From Candidatus Krumholzibacteriota bacterium (lineage in GTDB: Bacteria; Krumholzibacteriota; Krumholzibacteriia; JAJRXK01), in the NCBI GenBank assembly GCA_024276305.1, contig JAJRXK010000020.1, positions 1-64,000 on the forward strand: a stretch of DNA of 64,000 nt, read 5' to 3'. The position numbers and the translations under genes were made by a program. Position 1 is the first letter of the stretch. Each line of letters begins with the position of its first letter. Below the pieces are notes generated by a model, which had not been told where the DNA came from, did no database searches, and saw nothing but the letters and a program-made list of their open reading frames with translations. Below, piece after piece: positions 51,753 through 60,561 of this stretch.

Positions 51753-53075
51753 TCAGAACAGAGGTTGGGGCTCCCGGCGCAAGTCGAAGGTACACCGTCC
51801 CCCGACATAGGTCGCGATGACTCTGCCCTGGAGAGACCGGCCGAGCCAGGGACAGTTGCGTCCCCGGCTCCGCAAAGTGCTGCTCTGCGGAACCCAACTC
51901 TCTTCGAGATCGAGGAGGACGAGGTCGGCAGTGGCGCCCGCTTCGAGGCGCCCGCCCTCCTGTTCCATGATAGCTGCCGGACGCGTGGACATCAATTCCA
52001 CCAATTGCAGAGGGGACAGAGGCCCGCGACACACCAGCCGATCATGGGCTGCGGCGAAGCTGGTCTCCAGGCCGATGACCCCGAAGGGAGCGTGGGGAAA
52101 GGTCCGTTCCTTGTCGGTGGGAGTATGCGGGGCGTGGTCGCAGGCGATGGCGTCGAGGGTGCCGTCGACCAGGCCCTCCACCAGCGCTTCCTGGTCGAAG
52201 GTCGATCGCAACGGGGGTTTGGCTTTGAAGCAGGTGTCGTAGTCACGACAATCCGCGTCGACGAAATCCAGATGGTGGGGAGTGATGTCCGCGGTGACGC
52301 CGAGACCCTGAGCCTTGGCCGATCGGATCAACTCCACGGTCTCTCGACAGCTCACATGGGGGACGTGGAGGTGGACTCCGGTCAATCGAGCCAGCTCGAT
52401 GTCCCGAGCGCAGGCGCTCACCTCGGCCGCGGCCGGGATCGCGGCCAAGCCCAGGCGCGTGCTCCAAGCTCCCTCGTGCATGACCCCTTCGCGACTGAGC
52501 GTCGGATCCTCGGGGTGACTGATCACGACGGTCCCCAACATCGCGGCGTATTCCATGCAGTGGCGCATGAGCCCCCCGTCCTGCACCCAGCGCAGATCAT
52601 CACTGAATCCCACCGCGCCTGCGTCCACCAGATCGCCGAACTCCACCATCTCCCTGCCCTCGAGCCCTTTGGTGATCGCACCGACGGGATGAACGCGGCA
52701 CAATCCACTCTCGCGGGCCCGATCCAGAACGAAGCGAATGGCGGCCGCGCTGTCCGCGCAGGGGCGTGAATTGGGCATGACCCAGACATCGCTGTAGCCC
52801 CCCGCAGCCGCAGCCGCACACCCACTCTCGATGGTCTCACGATCTTCGTATCCCGGCTCCCGGAAATGCACCCGCAGGTCACGGAAGGCGGGGGCGAGGG
52901 CCGCTCCCTTGGCTTCCACGTAGCGAGCGCGTTCGTGATCGCAGTATTCCTGCGGGAGCGGACCCAATTCGCAGGCCAGAATACGTCCTTCCTCGCAGAC
53001 GAGGTACCCCTCGCCATCGAGGCCCCGGTGAGGATCGAGAATCCTCAGTCCGGCAAAGATCAGTAGTGATGACAT
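51753..53075 (-). CDS. pyrC: dihydroorotase-like protein with altered metal motif
   Basis: A protein of 440 residues in the class I dihydroorotase family. The conserved DxHxH metal motif reads DLRVHFREPG, so the first histidine is Arg (about 68). Other ligands are present: Asp in VGFSDD, His in ISHPED, His in HVPHVSC and Asp in IACDHAPHT; FGVIGLET is also intact. With one zinc ligand missing it may be inactive or single-metal. Inactive dihydroorotases that support the adjacent aspartate transcarbamylase are known in Pseudomonas (PyrC'). GGAGGG lies before the ATG. It follows pyrB by 19 bp. Confidence 0.88.
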   Translation of the reverse strand: MSSLLIFAGLRILDPHRGLDGEGYLVCEEGRILACELGPLPQEYCDHERARYVEAKGAALAPAFRDLRVHFREPGYEDRETIESGCAAAAAGGYSDVWVMPNSRPCADSAAAIRFVLDRARESGLCRVHPVGAITKGLEGREMVEFGDLVDAGAVGFSDDLRWVQDGGLMRHCMEYAAMLGTVVISHPEDPTLSREGVMHEGAWSTRLGLAAIPAAAEVSACARDIELARLTGVHLHVPHVSCRETVELIRSAKAQGLGVTADITPHHLDFVDADCRDYDTCFKAKPPLRSTFDQEALVEGLVDGTLDAIACDHAPHTPTDKERTFPHAPFGVIGLETSFAAAHDRLVCRGPLSPLQLVELMSTRPAAIMEQEGGRLEAGATADLVLLDLEESWVPQSSTLRSRGRNCPWLGRSLQGRVIATYVGGRCTFDLRREPQPLF

Positions 53076-53094
53076 CTCGCCCTCCCTCTCCGAA

Positions 53095-54039
53095 TCACTC
53101 GAGATTCTCGCCCAGCGTTTCGCGGACTCCCCCGGACACGAGGTACAAGACGGCCATTCGCACCGCGACCCCATTGGTGACCTGGTCGAGAATCACCTGG
53201 CGCGGGCCGTCCGCAACTTCGGTCGAGATCTCGACGTCGCGATTCATCGGGCCGGGATGCATGATGATGCAGTGCTCGGGGGTGCGACGCAGCATCTCCC
53301 GATCGAGACGAAATGCGCGGGCATACTCTCGATTGCCGGGAAAGATCTGATGCTTCTGCCGCTCGAGCTGAATGCGAAGCACATTCACCGCATCGGCATC
53401 GCCGATCGCGCTCCCAAAGTCGAATTCCACCTGACAGCCCAAGGTCTCGATATCGGCGGGGATCATGGGGGCCGGTCCACAGACCGTCACCTCGGCCCCC
53501 AGCTTGGTCAGTCCCCAGATGTTGCTCCGCGCCACTCGGGAGTGGGCGATGTCCCCCACGATGGTGACCTTCCTGCCCTGCAGATCTCCGAGTCTCTGCC
53601 GCAGAGTGAGCAGGTCCAGGAGAGCTTGGGTGGGATGAGCATGCATTCCATCGCCGGCATTGATCACGCTGGCCGAGACCCGTTGCGCCAGATAGCGCGC
53701 GGCGCCGCTGTCCGGATGCCGCATCACGATCATGTCCACTTTCATCGCCAGGATGTTGTCCGCAGTATCCCTGAGGGTCTCCCCCTTCTGCACACTGCTC
53801 CCCGACGCGGAAAAGTTGACCACATCGGCCGAGAGCCGTTTCTCCGCCAACTCGAAGGAGATCCGGGTGCGAGTGCTGGGTTCGAAGAAGAGGTTGGCGA
53901 TGGTCTTGGCCCGCAGGACCGGTACCTTCGGGATAGGCCTCTCGAGCACTTGGCGAAAACTGTCCGCGGTATCGAGGATCTCGGTGATCTCCTCCGCGCT
54001 CAGACTCTCGAGGTCGAGCAAATGCTTCTGCTGGAACAT
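53095..54039 (-). CDS. pyrB: aspartate carbamoyltransferase catalytic subunit
   Basis: A protein of 314 residues. The carbamoyl-phosphate motif is FFEPSTRTRISFELAEKRL; SVQKGETLRDT supplies the Lys, and NAGDGMHAHPTQALLDLLTL, the DIAHSRVARSN segment and MHPGPMNRDVEI are all present. It forms carbamoyl-aspartate. No pyrI regulatory subunit is encoded, as in organisms where ATCase pairs with a dihydroorotase. It starts 3 bp after pyrR. Confidence 0.96.
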   Translation of the reverse strand: MFQQKHLLDLESLSAEEITEILDTADSFRQVLERPIPKVPVLRAKTIANLFFEPSTRTRISFELAEKRLSADVVNFSASGSSVQKGETLRDTADNILAMKVDMIVMRHPDSGAARYLAQRVSASVINAGDGMHAHPTQALLDLLTLRQRLGDLQGRKVTIVGDIAHSRVARSNIWGLTKLGAEVTVCGPAPMIPADIETLGCQVEFDFGSAIGDADAVNVLRIQLERQKHQIFPGNREYARAFRLDREMLRRTPEHCIIMHPGPMNRDVEISTEVADGPRQVILDQVTNGVAVRMAVLYLVSGGVRETLGENLE

Positions 54040-54042
54040 GAG

Positions 54043-54597
54043 CTAAGCCCCCTCCTCGATCTCTCCGAGAGCTACCCGACGAATTCCGTCGAAGTCCTCG
54101 ACCATCACCTTGATCACTTCCTTCTTGGAGGTCGGAACGTTCTTGCCCACATAGTCTGCTCGAATGGGAAGCTCCCGGTGTCCCCGATCGACGAGGACCG
54201 CGAGTTGGATCGCGCGGGCGCGGCCGAAGTCCATGAGTTCATTGAGGGCAGCCCGTGCGGTCCGACCCGTGAAGAGCACGTCGTCCACGAGCACCACAAC
54301 GGTGTCGTTGAGATCGAAGGGGAGATCGGTCTGTCCGACCCGCGGAGCCGGTCCCAGGGTGGAGAGATCGTCCCGGTAGAACGTGATGTCGAGGATCCCC
54401 AACGGCACCTTCCGCGACTCGATTTCTTCGATCGCGTCCTGCACCTCCCGCGCCAGGGTGACCCCGCGACGCTGAATACCCACGAGGGCGACCCGGTCGA
54501 TGCCGTGGTTGCGCTCGAGAATCTCGTGGGCGATGCGGATCACCGCTCGACGCATGTCGTCGGCATCGAGGATCTGTGCCTTCTCACGAAAGACCAT
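54043..54597 (-). CDS. pyrR: bifunctional PyrR regulator / uracil phosphoribosyltransferase
   Basis: A protein of 184 residues, the usual PyrR size. The PRPP-binding motif is [31 protein letters not shown] and the [13 protein letters not shown] loop are characteristic of PyrR rather than other phosphoribosyltransferases. PyrR binds a leader hairpin in pyr mRNA with UMP bound and promotes termination. The matching RNA element and terminator are present upstream of this gene, so the operon is most likely autoregulated by attenuation. Confidence 0.95.
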   Translation of the reverse strand: MVFREKAQILDADDMRRAVIRIAHEILERNHGIDRVALVGIQRRGVTLAREVQDAIEEIESRKVPLGILDITFYRDDLSTLGPAPRVGQTDLPFDLNDTVVVLVDDVLFTGRTARAALNELMDFGRARAIQLAVLVDRGHRELPIRADYVGKNVPTSKKEVIKVMVEDFDGIRRVALGEIEEGA

Positions 54598-54635
54598 GGG
54601 ATGACCTCAGCCAAGGAAGAAATGGTGACGGGCAC

Positions 54636-54669
54636 AAAAAACCCCGTCACGCCGGATACGGCGCACGGG
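54636..54669 (-). terminator. attenuator terminator in pyr leader
   Basis: On the minus strand CCCGT-G-CGCCG-TATC-CGGCG-TG-ACGGG forms a two-part stem (54643-54669) followed by G and six T residues (54636-54641). It lies between the PyrR-binding hairpin and pyrR, 38 nt before the ATG. An alternative hairpin, GTGACGGG with CCCGTCAC (54625-54650), would place the T run in its loop. Confidence 0.8.
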
Positions 54670-54696
54670 TCGTCGACAGTTCATCCAGCACCACCA

Positions 54697-54728
54697 CCTT
54701 TCGGACCTCACAGGATCCGGATTAAAGG
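54697..54728 (-). promoter_or_regulatory. PyrR-binding RNA hairpin (anti-antiterminator)
   Basis: The minus-strand RNA folds as CCUUU...AAAGG (lower stem), an unpaired AAU bulge, CGGA...UCCG (upper stem) and loop UCCUGUGAGG. The segment matches the PyrR consensus ARUCCNGNGAGGYU at 12 of 14 positions. The CCGGAT inside its 5' side could pair with ATCCGG in the terminator, giving the mutually exclusive antiterminator; that pairing is inferred and only 6 bp long. Confidence 0.75.
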
Positions 54729-54788
54729 GCGCGGCGCGCAACGCGCGGAGCTCGTCGGGCCCAACTCGATTCGGCCCCGACACAGAGC

Positions 54789-54817
54789 AGCATAGTCGAA
54801 GCCGCGGCTGCGGGCAA
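54789..54817 (-). promoter_or_regulatory. candidate pyr operon promoter
   Basis: On the minus strand TTGCCC (54812-54817) and TATGCT (54789-54794) are exactly 17 bp apart. Transcription would start near 54782 and give a leader of about 185 nt that includes the PyrR element and attenuator. These elements fill most of the 315 bp gap between pyrR and the divergent GNAT gene. Confidence 0.55.
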
Positions 54818-54912
54818 CCAAGCCACCATGCGAGCGATGACACCGAAGCCCGGCGGGGATATGCTCCCGGGGTCCTCGCCTTGGCTCACGCGCTCCCGAA
54901 GGCGGTCTCTCC

Positions 54913-55419
54913 ATGAAGCGTTGGACCCTCCGCGCGGCGGAAGAATCCGACCGCAACCTCCTCCTGCGCATCTACGCGACCACCCGTCAGGACGAGTTGG
55001 AGGGCCTGGAGTGGAGCCAGGAAGACAAGGCCACCTTCCTCTACCACCAATTCACGGCGCAGGACCAAGACTACCGAGAGCAATTCCCGGGCTGCCGCTT
55101 CCAGATCATCGCGGTGGAAGGCCAGGACATCGGCCGTCTCTACCTCCATTGGCGTCAGAACGAGATCCGCATTGTCGACCTGACCCTCTTTCCCTCCTGG
55201 CGAGGTCAGGGACTGGGGACCGAGATCTTGGAGTGGATTCTGAACGAGGCGAAGTCGGCGGGACTGACGGTGCGCACCCGGGTCGAAGAATTCAATCCCG
55301 CCCAGCGTCTCTGCCGTCGCCTCGGATTCCGCGACTACCAGAAGGTCGACAACTACCTCCTGATGAAGTGGACGTGGGGCTCCGCAGGTCAGGAGCCCGA
55401 ATCGAGATCCTCGAGGTGA
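54913..55419 (+). CDS. GNAT-family N-acetyltransferase
   Basis: A protein of 168 residues. The acetyl-CoA pyrophosphate loop is FPSWRGQGLGTEILEWIL (about 97-114). The preceding strands carry DIGRLYLHWRQNEIRIVDLT, and the late NPAQRLCRRLGFRDYQ is the usual GNAT motif B. The acceptor (protein, sugar or antibiotic) cannot be told. The 3' end overlaps the convergent LysM-TPR lipoprotein gene by 31 bp. It diverges from the pyr operon. Confidence 0.88.
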   Translation: MKRWTLRAAEESDRNLLLRIYATTRQDELEGLEWSQEDKATFLYHQFTAQDQDYREQFPGCRFQIIAVEGQDIGRLYLHWRQNEIRIVDLTLFPSWRGQGLGTEILEWILNEAKSAGLTVRTRVEEFNPAQRLCRRLGFRDYQKVDNYLLMKWTWGSAGQEPESRSSR

Positions 55420-56156
55420 GTCCGGGCCTCCGCGGCCCACGCGCTCTCCGCATCCCGGCTCAAGTAGGACTGGAAGGCCCGCTTCGCGTCGAGTCGACGG
55501 CCCGCTCGCTCGAGAGCCAGGGCATAGGTGTAGCGGGCTCGGAGCAGCCCTGGCCCTAGCTCCAAGGCCCGTTCCAGAGCCGGAATCGCGTTGTCGAAGT
55601 CCCCCGCGTGGAAGTAGGCCGCGCCGATCGCATAGGCAGTGTCGGGATCCTGGGGACGTTGCTGCTCCACCTGACGAAGATGCTGGAGCGCGAGTTGGGG
55701 TTCCCCCTGACGCAGCAGGACCAGAGCGAGGTTGTAGCGGGCATCGACGAAGTGCGGGGCCCGATCCAGCGCGCGTTCGAAGGCCTTCCGCGCCCGATCG
55801 TCTCCCCCCTGTTGAGCCATCGACTCGACGCCCTCGTTGTAGGATCCTCGCGCTTCGGCGATGGCGCGCACGGTGTCGAATTCCCGGTCGAGGACGCGCA
55901 CCCGCACCATCGTCCCCGCCTTGGGCTGCAGGCCCAGGTCCAGATTGTCGGCTGCAATCCGCCCCGCGTTGCGCGCATCCCCGAAGAAGGACTCGGAAAT
56001 GGAATTCCAGGTGTCGTCGGGCTGCACCGGATAGTCGATCACCCGATCCCCTCCCACCGGAGCCGAAGGCGACACCCGCAGATCCCGAGGGCGCGGGGAA
56101 CAGCCGACCACGACGAGAAGTCCGCAGACCAAGACGGCCCACCTCGACGCCCTCAT
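55389..56156 (-). CDS. LysM- and TPR-containing lipoprotein
   Basis: A protein of 255 residues. Lipobox LVVVGC with Cys at about 19. Residues about 41-92 (DYPVQPDDTWNSISESFFGD then AGTMVRV) form a LysM-like peptidoglycan-binding module. TPR repeats follow (about 115-245), for example KAFERALDRAPHFVDARYNL and AIPALERALELGPGLLRARY. It is probably anchored in the outer membrane and attached to the cell wall. The ATG overlaps the dus stop (ATGA). Confidence 0.85.
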   Translation of the reverse strand: MRASRWAVLVCGLLVVVGCSPRPRDLRVSPSAPVGGDRVIDYPVQPDDTWNSISESFFGDARNAGRIAADNLDLGLQPKAGTMVRVRVLDREFDTVRAIAEARGSYNEGVESMAQQGGDDRARKAFERALDRAPHFVDARYNLALVLLRQGEPQLALQHLRQVEQQRPQDPDTAYAIGAAYFHAGDFDNAIPALERALELGPGLLRARYTYALALERAGRRLDAKRAFQSYLSRDAESAWAAEARTHLEDLDSGS

Positions 56157-57196
56157 GCCGCACGCTCCCCACCCGGTCGACCCACGCTCAATCCGGCGTA
56201 TTGGTCGCGGTAGTCCAGAAAGAAAGCGCGCACTGCAGCAGGATCGTCGCTGACGAAGACTTTCTTTCGCAGAGCGCTGACCCCCGGACAACTCTTCAAG
56301 TAGCAGGCGAAGTGCTTCTTCATCCGATTGAGTCCGGTGCGGGGTCCTTTGAGCGCGATCTCACGATCCATGTGTTCGAGAAGAACATCCACCACTCGGG
56401 CCACGGTGGGCGGCGTGTAGGGCCGATCCTCCACCGCGGCTCGGATCTCCTCGAAGAGGAAGGGATTCCCGATGGCGCCGCGCGCCACCATCACCGCGTC
56501 GCAACCCGTCTCTCGCTTGAGCCGCAGGAAGTCTGCTCCCGACCACACATCTCCATTGCCGATCACCGGCACCTCCGCGATCTGGACCATCTCTGCGATG
56601 GGCTCCCAATTCGCGACCCCTCCAAAACGTTGATCTCGCGTGCGTCCGTGCATGGTGATCGCACAGGCTCCCGCCTCCTGAAGCATCTGCGTGGTCTCGA
56701 GATAGTTCAGCTCCCCTTCGCTCCACCCCAGGCGAGTCTTGGCGCTGACCGGCAGCTCCGTGGCCTCGACCACCGCTCGCACGATGTTCTCCATGAGCGG
56801 CAGATTGCACAGCAGGGCCGAGCCTCCGTTGCGCCGCACCACCTTCTTCACCGGACATCCGAAGTTGAGGTCGATCAGGTCCGGTCCGAGCTTCTCCGCT
56901 TCCCGCGCCGCCGCCGCAAGTTTCTCCGGATCGCTCCCGAAGAGCTGAATGCCCACCGGATGCTCGTCGGGACCGAGCTCGAGCAATTCTTCCGACGCCC
57001 GATTGCCGCGCAGAATTCCGTCGGCGCTGGCGAACTCGCAGAAGGTGACATCGGCACCCATCTCCCGGCAGAGCCCTCGGAAGACCAGATCGGTGACCCC
57101 GGCCATCGGTGAGAGCAGCACTTCGGCGCGGGTGTAGAGCTCGCGCAACTCGCGCCGCTTGCGTTCGAGATCATTGCGTTCGAAGAATGAAGGCAC
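56153..57196 (-). CDS. dus: tRNA-dihydrouridine synthase
   Basis: About 347 residues. FMN-binding and catalytic motifs are LLSPMAGVTDLVFRGLCREM, LIDLNFGCPVKKVVRRNGGS (catalytic Cys), AKTRLGW, ITMHGRTRDQRFGG and PVIGNGDVWSGADF. It reduces uridines in the tRNA D-loop. The subtype (DusA/B/C) is DusB-like by general pattern. The start is uncertain: GTG at 57196, 14 bp after the DsrE-like stop, is the best fit; no ATG lies upstream of the domain within the likely region. Confidence 0.93.
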   Translation of the reverse strand: MPSFFERNDLERKRRELRELYTRAEVLLSPMAGVTDLVFRGLCREMGADVTFCEFASADGILRGNRASEELLELGPDEHPVGIQLFGSDPEKLAAAAREAEKLGPDLIDLNFGCPVKKVVRRNGGSALLCNLPLMENIVRAVVEATELPVSAKTRLGWSEGELNYLETTQMLQEAGACAITMHGRTRDQRFGGVANWEPIAEMVQIAEVPVIGNGDVWSGADFLRLKRETGCDAVMVARGAIGNPFLFEEIRAAVEDRPYTPPTVARVVDVLLEHMDREIALKGPRTGLNRMKKHFACYLKSCPGVSALRKKVFVSDDPAAVRAFFLDYRDQYAGLSVGRPGGERAA

Positions 57197-57210
57197 TGGA
57201 ACTGCGTCTC

Positions 57211-57645
57211 TCACAGGTAGAGGGTCTGATCCGCGGATGTCATCAAGTCCAGGACCGTGGGCCACCCGACCACTTCGTCGATTCCCGACCGATCCACCAC
57301 GGACTCGGTCTCAACTAAACGCAGGCTCGCACTACAGGCAAAAACCCGAGCTCGCCCCGTCGCCCGCGCTGCAGCCAAGTGTTGGGAGGGAAGGGGCAGG
57401 GGCAGGTCGTCGAGCCGATCTGCGATTCCCCGGGTCCATTCTCCGGACGGCGACGGGGGATCGTCCAGCCGACCGGAGATCAGGCGGGCCAGCGCGTCGA
57501 AGTAGAAGACCAAGTCCACTCTCCACCCTCCCGCGGTGGCCGCCGCCGCTGCGCTGGTCGCCTGGTAGAGATGCTCGAAGTCTCCCCGGTGGCAGAGCAG
57601 CAGCAGGCGACGCGCGTCGCCAGGGCAATCTCGAAGCTCTTCCAC
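57211..57645 (-). CDS. DsrE/DsrF-like family protein
   Basis: A protein of 144 residues starting at GTG (57645), 5 bp after AGGAG and 8 bp after the ETF-QO stop. The core strand RRLLLLCHRGDFEHLYQATS, the RVDLVFYFDALARL segment, FACSASLRLVE with a possible active Cys, and the C-terminal GWPTVLDLMTSADQTLYL match DsrE-like/peroxiredoxin-like small proteins. Such proteins handle sulfur or act as redox carriers. The same frame stays open upstream through the antisense of ETF-QO but that part is not coding. Function here is unknown. Confidence 0.8.
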   Translation of the reverse strand: MEELRDCPGDARRLLLLCHRGDFEHLYQATSAAAAATAGGWRVDLVFYFDALARLISGRLDDPPSPSGEWTRGIADRLDDLPLPLPSQHLAAARATGRARVFACSASLRLVETESVVDRSGIDEVVGWPTVLDLMTSADQTLYL

Positions 57646-57653
57646 TCCCGCTC

Positions 57654-59357
57654 CTACATGCCTGCGAAGTTGGGGCCGCCCCCTCCCTCGGGGGTGACCC
57701 AATCGATGACCTGGTAGGGGTCCATGATATCGCAGGTCTTGCAGTGCACGCAGTTCGAGAAGTTCACCTGGAATTCCTGCTCTCCCGGCGCGGCTCCCGG
57801 GGTCCATTCGTAGACATTGGCCGGGCAGAAGTGCTGGCAGGGATTGCCGTATTCCCGAGTGCATCGATCGGTGCAGACCGCTGGATCGAGAATCCGTAGG
57901 TGACAGGGCTGGTCCTCCTCGTGACCGGTGTCGGCGTGGTAGACGCAGGTATTCTTGTCGAGGGAGAGTTCGCCGTCGAAGCTGCGTTGGGGACGCTCGA
58001 TGCCTCCCACCACTGCCGCGGCACCATCCCCGGTCGGAGGGCTGTACTCCCGTCCGTAGAATTCCTCGACGGTCTTCATGTGTTCGTGACCGGCGGGGGC
58101 GAGCCACGGATCCTTCAAGCCTCGCCCCTTGGTGACCATCTGCAGTCCGCTGTGCACGAGGCCGGACCACAAACCTCCCTGGAAGGCCTGGTGGAAGTTG
58201 CGGGAGGACCTCAGCTCTTCCCACGCCCAACTGTTCTCGAAGAGTTCCTGGTAGCGCGAAAGCCTCGCCGCGGAACTGTCGCCCGACTGGAGGGCCTCCC
58301 ACACCGCCTCGGCCGCCATCATTCCACTCTTCATCCCGAGATGGATCCCCTTCAGCCGCATTCCGTTGAGGAAGCTCGCGGAATCGCCGACCACCACCAC
58401 CCCATCGCCCACGAGCTGGGGCATGGAATAGAATCCTCCCTCGGGAATGGTGGCCGCTCCGTACTTGTCCATCTGGCCACCCTCGAGAATGGGCGCGATG
58501 GCGGGGTGGCGCTTCAACTGTTGCAATTTGTAATGGGGATCCGCAAAGGGGTCCCGGTAGTCGAGTCCCAGAACATGCCCGACCACGACCCGAGTGGCGG
58601 TGAGCTGATAGACGAAGCCTCCGCCGAATTCATCCCGGCGATTCGGCCATCCCATGGTGTGGATCACCGCCCCCCGCGGAAGGCGACCCTCGGGAATCTC
58701 CCAGATCTCCTTCACTCCGGCGGCGTAGACCTGGGGCTGGCGGCCATGCATGTTCTTTTCTGCGAAGAGCTTCTTGCACAGACTGCCTCGCGCGCCCTCT
58801 CCCAGCACGGTCACCTTGGCGTGGATGTCGATCCCCGCCTCGAAGTTGGGCTTGCGATTGCCTTCGCGATCGATGCCCTTGTCTCCGGTGCGCACGCCGA
58901 TGACCCGGTCCCCGTCGTAGAGCATCTCCGCGCCGGCGAATCCGGGGAAGATCTGCACTCCCAATTCACTCACTTTGTCCGCGAGCCAACGCACCACCTC
59001 GTTGAGGCTCACGACGTACTTGCCGTGGTTGCGGAGGACCGGGGGCAAGAAGGGAGCCCTGAACTTGCCCCTCTCGGTGAGAAAGAGGAGTTGGTCACTG
59101 CAGACCGGGGTCTGGAAGGGCGGCGCCGCCGCGAAATCGGGGATGAGCTCGACCATCGCCCGAGGATCGAGCACCGCGCCACTGAGAATGTGTTGACCGA
59201 TGTCCGCCGATTTCTCGATGATCGCGATCAAGGGAGCTTCGCCCGAGTCCGCTTCGGTCACCCGTTGGGCCAGACGATAGGCCGAAGCCAGATTCGCCGG
59301 ACCGGCCCCCACGTAGAGAACATCGACTTCGAGGATTTCGCGCTGGGTTGCGTTCAT
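57654..59357 (-). CDS. electron-transfer flavoprotein:ubiquinone oxidoreductase
   Basis: A protein of 567 residues, the normal ETF-QO length. The FAD motif is VLYVGAGPANLASAYRLAQ. The membrane-surface and quinone-binding regions are present (GQHILSGAVLDPRAM, MPQLVGDGVVVVGDSASFLN). The C-terminal 4Fe-4S domain has FSNCVHCKTCDIMDPYQV and an extra Cys-rich stretch (CTDRCTREYGNPCQHFCPAN). It feeds electrons from ETF, and so from acyl-CoA dehydrogenases, to quinone. No etfAB genes are in the window. It ends with TAG. Confidence 0.95.
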   Translation of the reverse strand: MNATQREILEVDVLYVGAGPANLASAYRLAQRVTEADSGEAPLIAIIEKSADIGQHILSGAVLDPRAMVELIPDFAAAPPFQTPVCSDQLLFLTERGKFRAPFLPPVLRNHGKYVVSLNEVVRWLADKVSELGVQIFPGFAGAEMLYDGDRVIGVRTGDKGIDREGNRKPNFEAGIDIHAKVTVLGEGARGSLCKKLFAEKNMHGRQPQVYAAGVKEIWEIPEGRLPRGAVIHTMGWPNRRDEFGGGFVYQLTATRVVVGHVLGLDYRDPFADPHYKLQQLKRHPAIAPILEGGQMDKYGAATIPEGGFYSMPQLVGDGVVVVGDSASFLNGMRLKGIHLGMKSGMMAAEAVWEALQSGDSSAARLSRYQELFENSWAWEELRSSRNFHQAFQGGLWSGLVHSGLQMVTKGRGLKDPWLAPAGHEHMKTVEEFYGREYSPPTGDGAAAVVGGIERPQRSFDGELSLDKNTCVYHADTGHEEDQPCHLRILDPAVCTDRCTREYGNPCQHFCPANVYEWTPGAAPGEQEFQVNFSNCVHCKTCDIMDPYQVIDWVTPEGGGGPNFAGM

Positions 59358-59435
59358 GAATCGGAACTCCCCGGTGGAGGATGCTGGGGGCGCTCGCCCG
59401 CGAGATGACCCTCTCAGTCTATTTGGAGCCCCCCT

Positions 59436-60527
59436 ATGCGGCAAGAAAGCGAAAACCCGCGCCTCCTCCTCGCCAACGCTGTCCGCATCTGGGGAGGGGG
59501 AGAGCGCTTCCTCCTCGATGCAGCCGGGGGCCTGCGGGACCGCGGCTGGCCGGTCTGGATCCAGGCCCAACCCCACTCGCCGCTCGCGCGCCGAGCCCAG
59601 GAGGCCGGAATCGCGGTCCACGAGGTGGCCACCCGCGCCAACGGGGCCCCGTGGACCGTCCTCCCTCTGAGCCGGTGGCTTCACCGCAATCGCATCGACA
59701 TCGTCCTCACGAACTTCGACCGGGATCTGCGCACCACCGGACTGGCGGCCGCGCTCTGTCCCCGGCCGATCCGACTCGTCCACAGCTTCGAATGCGATGA
59801 ATCCCTCAAGGCACGGTGGTACCTCCCCCATCTCTACACCGGCCTCGCCCATGCTCTCCTCTTCAACAGCCAGGCCACCCGAAGGACGGTATTGGGCAGC
59901 GCCCCCCGCCTGGCAGAGCTTCCCCACCGCATTCTCCACAAAGGAGTCAGGCTTCCCTCCACCGCCGCGCGCCCTTCCCCGGCCGTTCCGCGCACCCTGG
60001 GATTCTTGGGGCAGCTCGTGGCCCGCAAGGACTTGCCGATCCTGTTGAGAGCGCTCTCCCGCCTCGACCCGGGCCGCGCCCCCTGGCGTCTGCGAGTGGC
60101 GGGGGAAGGTCCGCTCCGCCGCCGGTGGGAGGCGATGGCCCGGGATCTGGGCCTCGGGGAGACCGTGCACTTCGAGGGCTTCGTCTCCGATCCCTCGGCA
60201 TGGTTGGAGGAAATCGACTTGCTCGTTCACCCCGCCTACCGCGAGGGCTGGGGCTACGCCCCGATCGAAGCCTTGGCCCACGGCCGACACGTGGTGGCCC
60301 GCCGCGCCAGCAGCCTCGAAGAGCTCTTGGCCGATGCTCCCGCGGCCCATCTCTTCGAGGACGAAGACGAGCTCCTCGACCTCCTCCAACAGCTGGCCGG
60401 CCTCTCCCGGACCACGTGGATCGCAGAGGGCACTCTCGCCCGCGACTTCGTAGCCCAACACTACGGGATCGACAGAATGATCGCCGAGTTGGAGACTCTC
60501 CTGAAACGGTGGGCGCCCCGGCCCTGA
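59436..60527 (+). CDS. GT4-type glycosyltransferase
   Basis: A protein of 363 residues with a GT-B fold. N-terminal ANAVRIWGGGERFLLDAAGG is the acceptor-side glycine loop. The C-terminal half has LGFLGQLVARKDLPILLRAL, LRVAGEGPLRRRWEAMARDL and the donor-site EGWGYAPIEALAHGRHVVAR with the E-x7-E pattern. It is likely a soluble or peripheral enzyme adding sugar to a lipid-linked glycan. It is divergent from ETF-QO (78 bp gap with no clear signal) and precedes the amidase by 34 bp. Confidence 0.88.
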   Translation: MRQESENPRLLLANAVRIWGGGERFLLDAAGGLRDRGWPVWIQAQPHSPLARRAQEAGIAVHEVATRANGAPWTVLPLSRWLHRNRIDIVLTNFDRDLRTTGLAAALCPRPIRLVHSFECDESLKARWYLPHLYTGLAHALLFNSQATRRTVLGSAPRLAELPHRILHKGVRLPSTAARPSPAVPRTLGFLGQLVARKDLPILLRALSRLDPGRAPWRLRVAGEGPLRRRWEAMARDLGLGETVHFEGFVSDPSAWLEEIDLLVHPAYREGWGYAPIEALAHGRHVVARRASSLEELLADAPAAHLFEDEDELLDLLQQLAGLSRTTWIAEGTLARDFVAQHYGIDRMIAELETLLKRWAPRP

Positions 60528-60561
60528 TCGCAGTCCCCTTTCGATCTCAGGAGAATCCTTC

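Noticed and set aside
57646-58302. N-terminal extension of the DsrE-like frame
   Set aside because: It runs through the antiphase of ETF-QO; the GTG at 57645 has an AGGAG site and begins the conserved domain.
57900-59408. Plus-strand 502-residue frame
   Set aside because: Antisense to ETF-QO, which is conserved along its whole length.
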